From NCBI GenBank assembly GCA_937924525.1, contig CALDSU010000002.1:1-64000 (forward strand): a DNA stretch of 64,000 bases, written 5' to 3'. The notes under the pieces were generated by a model that saw only the letters and a list, made by a program, of their open reading frames with translations, did no database searches and was not told the DNA's origin. Below, one piece after another: positions 33,690-41,425 of the stretch; the stretch's first letter is position 1, and every line of letters starts with the position of its first letter. Source of the DNA: an uncultured Bryobacteraceae bacterium. Its GTDB lineage: Bacteria > Acidobacteriota > Terriglobia > Bryobacterales > Bryobacteraceae. The translations under genes and the position numbers were made by a program.

Positions 33690-34871
33690 CTACCGTCGTT
33701 CGGTGACCGCCCGAATGACCCGCAACCAGTTCCCGCCGAGGATCTTGCGAATCCGCGCCTCCGAGTAGCCCAACTGCGCGAGCGCTTTCGTCATCTCCGG
33801 GTAGTCGCGCACGTCGCGGATCTGCCTGGGCAGCGGCGGCCCGCCATCAAAATCCGAACCGAGCGCAAGGTGATCCTCCCCTACCAGCCGGACGCCATAA
33901 TCGATGACGCGGGCCAATTGGTCCGTGCCCATCCAGACCTCATCGGGAATCACGCCCTGGAATACGAAGGGCAGCCCCTTGGCCACTTCCCGGTCGACCT
34001 CCGCCAGCAACATGGTGGCGAAGCGGTTGGGAGCGTCCGGCCTGGCGAATGCTGCCTGGCGGCCGCGCTGAGCCCATTCGGCAAACTTGGGGTTGTTGAA
34101 GCTTGAGCCGAACTGGATGCCAATCACCCCGCCTTTGGCCGCGATCGCCCGGGCCGCCTGGTCGCTGATACAGCGGGGAGTGTCGACGAAATGGCGGAAG
34201 CCGCCGTGACTGTAGACGACCGGATGCCGGCTGGCTTCCGCCGTCTGGAGGATGGCTTCGTCGGAGGCGTGCGCGACGTTGATCACCATGCCCAGGCGAT
34301 TCATCTCCGCGATCACCGCGCGGCCATGGCCGTTGAGCCCGCCCCAGCGGCGGGCATCGCAACAGGAATCAATGAAGCCGTTGGTCTGGTTATGCGCGGT
34401 CAGCATGGCGCTGCGCAGGCCCAACCGGTAAAGCGCCCGCAGCAGGTGCAGGTCGCCGTCCAGATCCCAGCCGCCTTCCAGGTCGAGAAAGGCCGCCATC
34501 TTACCCCGGCGGTTCACCTGTTCGATCTCAGTAGCCGTACGGGCCAGTTCGATGAGGCGGTGATTTTTTTCGATCTGGTCCAGGGCGAGCGCGACCACCC
34601 GGAATGTGTTGGCCACTGCGTGTCGTCCGGGGTAGTAGGGTTCCGGCGTGTAGACCGTGAAGAACATCGCGTCCAGGCCGCCCTCCCGGGCGCGAGGCAA
34701 ATCAAAGTGCCCATCCGCGTACCGTTCGCCAATGTCGAGGCCCTGCAATAACTGGCGCGACATCACGTGGATGTGGCCGTCCATGACGAACGCCTCGCGA
34801 TGCAGTTTCTCAACCTGGGACCGCGCCGGCCAGACAGCCAGGAGGAGCAGACATAGCAAAGCGCGCAGCAT
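33690..34871 (-). CDS. secreted M19 membrane-dipeptidase-like protein
   Basis: The 393-residue protein has a signal peptide (L-C-L-L-L-L-A-V-W-P-A-R-S) and the renal-dipeptidase TIM-barrel motifs D-L-E-G-G-W-D-L, N-V-A-H-A-S-D, Y-S-H-G-G-F-R-H and L-G-S-D-F-D-G. The N-terminal metal site reads D-G-H33-I-H35 rather than the usual H-x-D, so the binuclear zinc site may be altered. The substrate is probably a dipeptide or another small amide. It ends the minus-strand run that starts near 35 kb. Confidence 0.9.
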   Translation of the reverse strand: MLRALLCLLLLAVWPARSQVEKLHREAFVMDGHIHVMSRQLLQGLDIGERYADGHFDLPRAREGGLDAMFFTVYTPEPYYPGRHAVANTFRVVALALDQIEKNHRLIELARTATEIEQVNRRGKMAAFLDLEGGWDLDGDLHLLRALYRLGLRSAMLTAHNQTNGFIDSCCDARRWGGLNGHGRAVIAEMNRLGMVINVAHASDEAILQTAEASRHPVVYSHGGFRHFVDTPRCISDQAARAIAAKGGVIGIQFGSSFNNPKFAEWAQRGRQAAFARPDAPNRFATMLLAEVDREVAKGLPFVFQGVIPDEVWMGTDQLARVIDYGVRLVGEDHLALGSDFDGGPPLPRQIRDVRDYPEMTKALAQLGYSEARIRKILGGNWLRVIRAVTERR

Positions 34872-34955
34872 ACCGGAACGCCCAGTGTACCGCCGCCTGA
34901 AGCGAACGGGCGCCTGGTCTTGCATTCGCGGGGCAAAGGCGATAAGAACGTACAC

Positions 34956-36044
34956 ATGCTTCGACGAACCTGGTTGACGGCCGGCGCCGGCCTGGCCGCT
35001 CGCGCGTGGGGCGCCGCCTGGAATCAGCCGCGGCTCGACGCCGCGGCGGAACAGATTCAGAGGACTGTGGAAACGGGCGACGTAAAGGCCGCCGCGCTCC
35101 AGGTCACCCGGGGCGGCCAGCGCTGGGTGAGGACGTTCGGGCTGGCCAAAACGCCAGAGAGTGTATTCCTGCTGGCGTCGATCACCAAACCCATGACTGC
35201 CGCCGGGGTGATGCTGCTGGTGGACCGTGGGACCATCTCGCTTGCTGATCCGGTGCGGAACTACATTCCGGAGTTTTCCGGCGGGGACCGGGACCTGGTG
35301 ACCATCCGGCACCTGTTAACGCATAGTTCGGGACTGCCGGATCAACTGCCGGAAAACGTCGACCTGCGGAAGCGGCATGCGTCCTTGAACGAATTCGTGG
35401 CGGGCGTCTGCCGGACCCCGTTGCTGTTCCGGCCGGGCAGCAAGGTCAGCTACCAGAGCATGGGAATCCTGCTGGCGGCGGAGATCGCCGAACGAGTCAC
35501 CCGCCGGCCCTTCCGCGACTTCCTGCGCGACGAACTGTTTCGTCCGCTGGGGATGAAGCAGACCTCCCTCGGACTGGGCGGACGCCGCATTCCGGACACC
35601 ATGCCCGCGCAGGTGCAGAGCGCGCCGGCCTTGTACGGCACCGCGGAGAACGATTGGAACTGGAATAGCCAGTACTGGCGCGATCTGGGCGCTCCGTGGG
35701 GCGGCGCGCATTCCACCGTAGGCGATGTCACCACGCTGCTGCGGGCCTTCCTGAAGCCGGACGGACGGGTGTTGCGGGTGGCCACCGCCCGGGCGATGGT
35801 CACCAACCAGACGCCGGACCTCAACGAGGCCTGGGGATACGGCTGGATGCGGAAACCCGGCGGATTTGGCAAGGCGTGCTCGGCGAAGACTTTCGGCCAC
35901 TGGGGCGCGACGGGCACCGTCGCCTGGGCCGATCCGGCGACCGACGCCACCTGCGTCCTGCTCACCACCAAGCCCGCCGACCGCAGCCGCGACGGATTGC
36001 TTGGCCCGGTGTCAGACCTGGTGGCGGAGGCCGTGGCGGGCTGA
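34956..36044 (+). CDS. beta-lactamase-fold serine hydrolase (class C/esterase-type)
   Basis: The 362-residue protein begins with M-L-R-R-T-W-L-T-A-G-A-G-L-A, probably a Tat or Sec leader. It carries the S-x-x-K active site S75-I-T-K78, a Y-Q-S in place of Y-x-N, and H-W-G near the C-terminus in place of K-T-G. This set is typical of family VIII esterases, D-aminopeptidases and beta-lactamase-related proteins. Penicillinase activity cannot be inferred. It ends against the large Ig-repeat gene on the other strand. Confidence 0.9.
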   Translation: MLRRTWLTAGAGLAARAWGAAWNQPRLDAAAEQIQRTVETGDVKAAALQVTRGGQRWVRTFGLAKTPESVFLLASITKPMTAAGVMLLVDRGTISLADPVRNYIPEFSGGDRDLVTIRHLLTHSSGLPDQLPENVDLRKRHASLNEFVAGVCRTPLLFRPGSKVSYQSMGILLAAEIAERVTRRPFRDFLRDELFRPLGMKQTSLGLGGRRIPDTMPAQVQSAPALYGTAENDWNWNSQYWRDLGAPWGGAHSTVGDVTTLLRAFLKPDGRVLRVATARAMVTNQTPDLNEAWGYGWMRKPGGFGKACSAKTFGHWGATGTVAWADPATDATCVLLTTKPADRSRDGLLGPVSDLVAEAVAG

Positions 36045-36060
36045 ACAGCGCCAGCCCGCC
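36035..36060. terminator. bidirectional terminator-like hairpin
   Basis: GGCGGGCTG (36035-36043) pairs perfectly with CAGCCCGCC (36052-36060) around an 8-nt loop. It covers the stop codon of the serine-hydrolase gene and lies 9 nt before the end of the convergent Ig-repeat gene. No long T-run follows. Confidence 0.45.
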
Positions 36061-36068
36061 TAGCCCCT

Positions 36069-39000
36069 TCAGAACTGCCGGCTCACCGCAGCCGAACTCC
36101 CCTGCGCGTTGCTAAGCACCACTTCCACCGCGCGCAGTTGGGTGGCGTCCCCCTGGACGGTGAACGGTTGCGTGTACAGGAACTGGCTGCCGAACCCGGC
36201 GGAGCGGGAGTCGCGGAACCATCCGGTAAACAAATCCGTCACCGCGGGAGAGAGTTCTCCGGTTTGCAGCGTGGCGCCGGCGGCGGCCGTGAAGCGGAAC
36301 CGCGCGCCGGTAAGAGCGCGGCCCGTCGCGTACCCGGTCACGAGAACCGTAATGGTCGCGCCGCTCCGCGTCACTTCGACCCCGGTGATCACCGGCGCCG
36401 ACCGGGCGATGCGGATGCTCATCAGCGGAATCGGGGTGGGCGTCAGGTTGACGCCCCCGGACTCCAGCGTGGCGGTGACCTCAATCAACCCTGCCGTGGT
36501 GCCTACCTGGATCGCGGGAACCGGGACGCTGGCGGGAAACGCAGCCACCGTCTGTCCCGCGGCCAAGGTGAAGGTCAGTTCGCGGGAATTGTTCGAGAAG
36601 CGCACTGCCGGGTCGTCGGCGGGCTGCTCGGCGTCGGGGGCAAAGGTGAGCCGGAGGCGCCCGAGAATGGCGGCCGGGTAGCCGGCGGAGGACTCCAGCG
36701 AAACGCGGACCTGATCCTGTGGATTGGCGCTGGAGGGAACGCCGGGCGCGCGCAGCGCAGGCGCCGACGGCGCGGTCACCTCCAGTTCATAGTTGGCCCC
36801 GGCCACGCCGGGGAACCGGGAATTGGCGTCCGTCACCTGGACCGCGAACCGGCTGACGCCCGCGCGGGCGGGCGCCCCGGAGAGCACGCCGGTGTCGCTG
36901 TTGAACGAGAACCCGGCGGGCAATCCGTTAGGGAACTGGAACCGGTACGGGGGCGTGCCGCCTTCGGCGCGCAAGGTGACACGATAGTCGACGCCCAACC
37001 GGCCGGCGGGCAGCGTGTCCGGAAGGATGCGCACCGGGGGCAGTACGGTGATCACTTGGCGGACATCGGCGGTCTGGCCGCCGGAGCCGAAGCGCAGGTG
37101 GAAATCGAAAACGCCGGGTTGCGTCGGCCGCGGTCCGGCGATGCATTCGGCTTCGTTCAGCGAGATCCCCGGCGGCAAGCTGCCTGCGGAAACCACGCAC
37201 CGAGAGCCCAGCGAGGATGCGGGCGGCACAAACCGCCAGGTGAAGTCCGCTTCGGCGGTGGCGTTGGGAACCGGAACCAGCAGCGAGAAGACGCCCGCGG
37301 CGGTACTGCGGGCCGCGTCCGTCACCTCGACGACGAACGTCGTGCCTCCGGAAGCGGAAGGTGTCCCGCTGATGCGGCCCGAGGAAGCCAGGTTCAAGCC
37401 CGGCGGCAGGAACCCGCTCCGCAGAGCGAACGAATGCGGCGCCGCGCCGCCGCTGGCGGTCAGGGTGAATCCGTAGGCCGTGCCGATCTCCCCCTGGGGC
37501 AAGGCGGCGTCGCTCAGCGTAAGTCCGGCCGCCACTACCAGGGAATACTCGCGCGTCAGCCGGTTGTTGGCGCTGTCGGAGACCACGACTCTGACCGTGA
37601 ACGTGCCCGCTGTCGTGGGGGAACCGCTGATGACGCCAGTCTGCCCGTTGAGGGTCAGCCCGCCGGGAAGCCCTGTGGCGCTATACGCGTACGGAGGCGC
37701 CCCGCCGGAGGCGGTGAAGGTGGCGGTGTAGGCGCGACTGAGCGTTGCCGGGGGAAGCGTGTCCGGCTGCAAGGCCAAGGCGGGCAGAATCGTCAGGGCG
37801 AAGACCACGGATTGCAGGCGATTCTGCCCGTCGCGGAACTGAATGGTGACAGATGCGGTGGTAGCCTCCGCGGGCGTGCCGCTCAGTTCGCAATCGCCAC
37901 CTAGGGTCAAGCCGGCCGGCAGGCGTCCGCCAATCAGGGAGCACTGCACGGGCGGCGTCAGGCCGGACGTTTCTAGGCGGTGGCGATACGGCGTGCCGAC
38001 GACGCCCGTGGGCAGCACCCCGCTTTGCGCCGTGATCACGATCGTAAAGGACCGGGTCGCCGTCTGCTGCGCGGCGTCGCGCGCGACGATGAGGAACGTG
38101 AACGTGCCGGCGGCCGACGGCGCGCCGCTCAACAGGCCGGTGTTCACGTTCAGGCTCAGACCGGCGGGCGAAGCGCCGCCGGTAATGTTGAACGAATATG
38201 GCGGCACGCCACCGCTGGCGGAAATGCTCTGGCTGTAGAACACGCCCACGCTGCCCCCGGGCAGCGAGGCCGTATCGATCACCAGCGCCGTCGCCACCAC
38301 CACTACCGTGATCGCCGCGGATGCCGACGCCCCCGCCCCGTCCGTCACCCGGATCACGAAGGCGAACGTCCCGGTCGCCGTCGGCACTCCGGAAAACTCT
38401 CCCGTGGACGCGTTGAGGTTCAGGCCCGCGGGGGTGACCCCATCAACGATCGCCCAAGCGTAAGGTGGTTGTCCGCCTGCGGCCGAGAACACGAAGTGAT
38501 ACACCACGCCTCGGGTGGCTTGCGGCAGCGAGGTCGTGGTGATGGTGAGCCCGCTGGCCACGTTCAGGGTGAACGCGCGGGTCACGTTCCCGTTGGCGGC
38601 GTCGGTGACCCGCACGGTGAATTGGAATGGGCCGGTCTGCGCCGGCGTCCCGCTCAGGAGGCCCCCTGAAGACAGACTCAGCCCGCCCGGCAAATTGCCC
38701 GCAGCCAGAGACCAGAGGTAAGGCTGGACGCCGCCGCTGGCGGTAAACGAGAACGAGTAGGGGACGCCTTGCGACGCCCCGGGAACTGAGGTGGGAACCA
38801 TGGAGAGATTCGAGCCGACCACCAGGGTGAACGAACGGGTGGCATTGCGGTTGGCAGAGTCGCTGACCCGCGCGAGGAACGGAAATGAACCGGTCTGGGT
38901 GGGGGTTCCGCTCAGGACGCCGGTCGAAGAAAGGGTGATCCCCGCGGGCAGCGATCCGGAGGCCAACGCCCACGTGTACGGCGGCACTCCGCCGGTGGCG

Positions 39001-39665
39001 GCTAACGAAGAGGAATAGGCGGTCCCCACGGTTCCGGCAGGAAGGGTGGTGGAGGTAATCGTCAGGGGGGCTTCCACCTGCACCTGGTAGGTCCGGCTAA
39101 GCTGAGTCACGCCGCCGCTATCGGAAACCGCAATGGTGTAGTTGTAATTGCCGGCGGCGGTCGGAGTGCCGCTGAGCACGCATCCGGAGGTGTTGGAGAC
39201 CAGGGTCATCCCCGGAGGCAGCGACCGGGGCAGGGCAGTGCAGTTGAAAGAAAAAGGCGCGGTTCCTCCCGCGGTTGTATATTGAAGCGGCGCCGCGCTG
39301 ACGTTGACCTGTAAGGTGGCCGGATTGGTTTCCGGAATCAGGCGAAGCGGCGGGTTGATGGTGAATGGAAATGTCACCACGAGCGGATTCGCGTCGGCGA
39401 ACGAAGAAATCAGCACGACCCTAGGCTGCGCAGTGTTATTGACGAGCAGGTTGCCGGGTACGCGGATCACCATGGTGGAGGTTGTTACCGAGACCCGTTG
39501 CACCAGCACGTTATCAAAACGAGGTTCGTCGTGGTCGTAGAACGTGCCCGTGAGGGTGATGTCAAAGGTGCCGGCGCCCGCGGTCCTTACGCTCGGGTTG
39601 GCGCTGGTAATGGCGTGCGCGCCCAGCGAAGCGGCGCAGAGGAACACCAAAGCGAGGACTCTCAT
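36069..39665 (-). CDS. large secreted protein with about ten Ig-like (He_PIG) repeats
   Basis: The 1198-residue protein starts with a signal peptide (M-R-V-L-A-L-V-F-L-C-A-A-S-L-G-A-H-A). After a ~130-residue N-domain come about ten repeats of roughly 85 residues with G-G-x-x-P-Y and L-P-x-G-L-x-L then G-x-L-S-G-T-P, the putative-Ig (He_PIG) pattern. One repeat near 37.1-37.3 kb is degenerate. A ~200-residue C-terminal domain follows. It is probably an extracellular adhesin or surface protein. Its ATG overlaps the upstream gene stop by 4 nt. Confidence 0.9.
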   Translation of the reverse strand: MRVLALVFLCAASLGAHAITSANPSVRTAGAGTFDITLTGTFYDHDEPRFDNVLVQRVSVTTSTMVIRVPGNLLVNNTAQPRVVLISSFADANPLVVTFPFTINPPLRLIPETNPATLQVNVSAAPLQYTTAGGTAPFSFNCTALPRSLPPGMTLVSNTSGCVLSGTPTAAGNYNYTIAVSDSGGVTQLSRTYQVQVEAPLTITSTTLPAGTVGTAYSSSLAATGGVPPYTWALASGSLPAGITLSSTGVLSGTPTQTGSFPFLARVSDSANRNATRSFTLVVGSNLSMVPTSVPGASQGVPYSFSFTASGGVQPYLWSLAAGNLPGGLSLSSGGLLSGTPAQTGPFQFTVRVTDAANGNVTRAFTLNVASGLTITTTSLPQATRGVVYHFVFSAAGGQPPYAWAIVDGVTPAGLNLNASTGEFSGVPTATGTFAFVIRVTDGAGASASAAITVVVVATALVIDTASLPGGSVGVFYSQSISASGGVPPYSFNITGGASPAGLSLNVNTGLLSGAPSAAGTFTFLIVARDAAQQTATRSFTIVITAQSGVLPTGVVGTPYRHRLETSGLTPPVQCSLIGGRLPAGLTLGGDCELSGTPAEATTASVTIQFRDGQNRLQSVVFALTILPALALQPDTLPPATLSRAYTATFTASGGAPPYAYSATGLPGGLTLNGQTGVISGSPTTAGTFTVRVVVSDSANNRLTREYSLVVAAGLTLSDAALPQGEIGTAYGFTLTASGGAAPHSFALRSGFLPPGLNLASSGRISGTPSASGGTTFVVEVTDAARSTAAGVFSLLVPVPNATAEADFTWRFVPPASSLGSRCVVSAGSLPPGISLNEAECIAGPRPTQPGVFDFHLRFGSGGQTADVRQVITVLPPVRILPDTLPAGRLGVDYRVTLRAEGGTPPYRFQFPNGLPAGFSFNSDTGVLSGAPARAGVSRFAVQVTDANSRFPGVAGANYELEVTAPSAPALRAPGVPSSANPQDQVRVSLESSAGYPAAILGRLRLTFAPDAEQPADDPAVRFSNNSRELTFTLAAGQTVAAFPASVPVPAIQVGTTAGLIEVTATLESGGVNLTPTPIPLMSIRIARSAPVITGVEVTRSGATITVLVTGYATGRALTGARFRFTAAAGATLQTGELSPAVTDLFTGWFRDSRSAGFGSQFLYTQPFTVQGDATQLRAVEVVLSNAQGSSAAVSRQF

Positions 39666-40585
39666 TGGGCAGCCTCCTCGGCCGCGGCCGGCATGGGCAC
39701 GAAACGAACCCCGCCCGTCGCCGCGTTCAGCAGCCAGGCGGGCTGCGCGGTCGCGCCGGTGAGCCAGAAGAGCGAAAACGCCGCCGGTTCCAGGGTGGTG
39801 GGCTGGCACTGGCAGTGCGCAAACGCGGCGGGCTCACGCGCTTCGTGATCGATCAGCAACACACCCGCGTCGGTCGCCGCCAACAGACGGTCCGCTGTCG
39901 CCGCCAGCCGCCGCGCAGGCTCGACGTTCATCCAGTGCTCGACCGCGCCTGCGGGCCCAAGCCGGTAGAGATCCCGGCCGGCGGCGGCAAACGCCACGGC
40001 GGAATCTGGCAGAAACGCAGCCGCGTCGATGGCGGGCAGCGTGACGAGCCGGCCAACCTGGCGGCCGGCGGCAGCACGGTAGAGCGCCCATTGCCCGGCT
40101 TCGGGAACCGCCAACAGGGCGACTCCGGTGTCGCTGAGGGCGAGGACCCGGCTCCCCTCGGCGAATTCCCGAACCAACGGTTCGGGGTCGGTGCCCGACC
40201 CAGGTTGCGCCACCCGCCAGCCACCGGCGGCGGCGAAGTTCCCCGACGGGCTGAACACTACGGGATCGAGCGCGCCGGCAACCCCCTCCAGTTCCTCGAC
40301 GTTCACACGCCCTTCCGGCCAGGTCAACCTCGCCGCGAAGCAACGATCGTCGCGCGACACGCGAGCCAGAGCCCAGCGGGAGTTTGGCGCGACCGCAGCA
40401 AATTCCAAGTACACGTCCGCTGGGAGGGGGCTCCCGAGCCAGGCGGCCCCGAAAACCCCCCACACCGGCCGCAAAGAGCGCGAATCCTGGTGCCAGACGA
40501 TGCCGAGCGACGGTCCTTCGATGCGCCCGCTCTGCGCGAACAACGCCGCGGACAAGATCCAGAATGCCAGTTTCCATCCACGCAT
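39662..40585 (-). CDS. secreted beta-propeller-like protein of unknown function
   Basis: The 307-residue protein has a signal peptide (L-A-F-W-I-L-S-A-A-L-F-A-Q-S). Repeated short beta segments such as V-F-S-P-S-G-N-F-A-A-A, V-L-A-L-S-D-T-G-V-A and L-L-A-A-T-D-A-G-V-L-L-I suggest WD40/YVTN-like blades. No family is named with confidence. It is the middle gene of a three-gene operon: the Ig-like protein gene starts inside its stop codon, and a Big-1-like gene ends 33 nt upstream. AAAGGAGC precedes GTG 40588 and ATG 40585. Confidence 0.75.
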   Translation of the reverse strand: MRGWKLAFWILSAALFAQSGRIEGPSLGIVWHQDSRSLRPVWGVFGAAWLGSPLPADVYLEFAAVAPNSRWALARVSRDDRCFAARLTWPEGRVNVEELEGVAGALDPVVFSPSGNFAAAGGWRVAQPGSGTDPEPLVREFAEGSRVLALSDTGVALLAVPEAGQWALYRAAAGRQVGRLVTLPAIDAAAFLPDSAVAFAAAGRDLYRLGPAGAVEHWMNVEPARRLAATADRLLAATDAGVLLIDHEAREPAAFAHCQCQPTTLEPAAFSLFWLTGATAQPAWLLNAATGGVRFVPMPAAAEEAAQ

Positions 40586-40618
40586 CACGAAAGCTCCTTT
40601 TCGCCCTCGGACAGATGC

Positions 40619-41215
40619 TCAGCGCGGTGGGCCCACCGAGCCCGCGCCGGGACTGATGACGATTCCGGCCGCCGGCGGCGGACTGGGAGGAGCGGCGGGG
40701 TTGGAACTGCCGCCGCCACCGCCCGCCGCCGCGGCGACTCCGCCGGCGACGGCGCCGCCGACGAGCGCCAGAATCAGGAGAATCTTGCCGCCGCCTCCCC
40801 CGGCCGCCGCCGCGGCCCGGGCGATATTGGTCATTTTGATTCGGCGGCTGACGCTTTTACCTGCGTAGGATGCCGTGACGTTCATCTCGAACTCGCCGGC
40901 GACACTGTTGGTCTGGAAGCCGCGCGCGACGGCCCGGCCGTTGGCGTCCGTGGTGGTGGTGAACAAGCGGCTGCCATCGGCGAAAACGCCGCTGGCGCCG
41001 TGGTCGGGCAGGGTGAACGCGACCACCGCGCCCGCGACCGGCCGGTCATCTTCGTCGGTCACCTGGACGATCGGTTCCCGCGCGACGCGCTGCTGAATGT
41101 TATTCACCGCGCCATCGCCTTCGACGATCACCAGTTTCAAGCCGCCTTGCGGAAACGCCGCCAGGACGGTGATGAGCAGCCACGCGGCAGCGCGGGCTGT
41201 CGTCTGGGGCAACAT
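40619..41215 (-). CDS. secreted/membrane protein with Big-1-like Ig domain and Gly-rich C-terminal region
   Basis: The 198-residue protein begins with a signal peptide, followed by a bacterial Ig-like (Big-1/invasin-type) domain (Q-V-T-D-E-D-D-R-P-V-A-G-A-V-V-A-F and T-T-D-A-N-G-R-A-V). After about residue 125 a Gly-rich flank surrounds a hydrophobic stretch (I-L-L-I-L-A-L-V-G-G-A-V-A-G-G-V), then a Pro/Gly-rich tail. This suggests a membrane-tethered surface domain. It is the first gene of the Ig-like operon and is divergent from the Ser/Thr kinase gene. Confidence 0.82.
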   Translation of the reverse strand: MLPQTTARAAAWLLITVLAAFPQGGLKLVIVEGDGAVNNIQQRVAREPIVQVTDEDDRPVAGAVVAFTLPDHGASGVFADGSRLFTTTTDANGRAVARGFQTNSVAGEFEMNVTASYAGKSVSRRIKMTNIARAAAAAGGGGGKILLILALVGGAVAGGVAAAAGGGGGSSNPAAPPSPPPAAGIVISPGAGSVGPPR

Positions 41216-41425
41216 GATTCCTCCCTTCCGTAGCAAAACGCGGCGGCGGAACCGGCAGTGCGCATGGCCGAAGTACCGTCCGCGCCCGACTCGGTAGTGA
41301 CCCAGGGGGTAAAACCGTTTCGGAGTTCGCCTCGGCGCCTGCGGGCCGGCCGCAGCCATCGTCACCTGTTTATCGAAACGCCTGCGCGGAAGTTGCCACC
41401 AGCAGAAAGATTGCTGGAGAATTGG
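41216..41425. promoter_or_regulatory. divergent intergenic region between Ig-like operon and kinase gene
   Basis: This 210-bp region separates the divergent ATGs at 41215 and 41426. It should contain both promoters, but I see no convincing paired -35/-10. The kinase frame remains open through most of this region, so an earlier kinase start (for example 41258) is not excluded. GAGG-type ribosome-binding sites precede both chosen ATGs. Confidence 0.35.
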
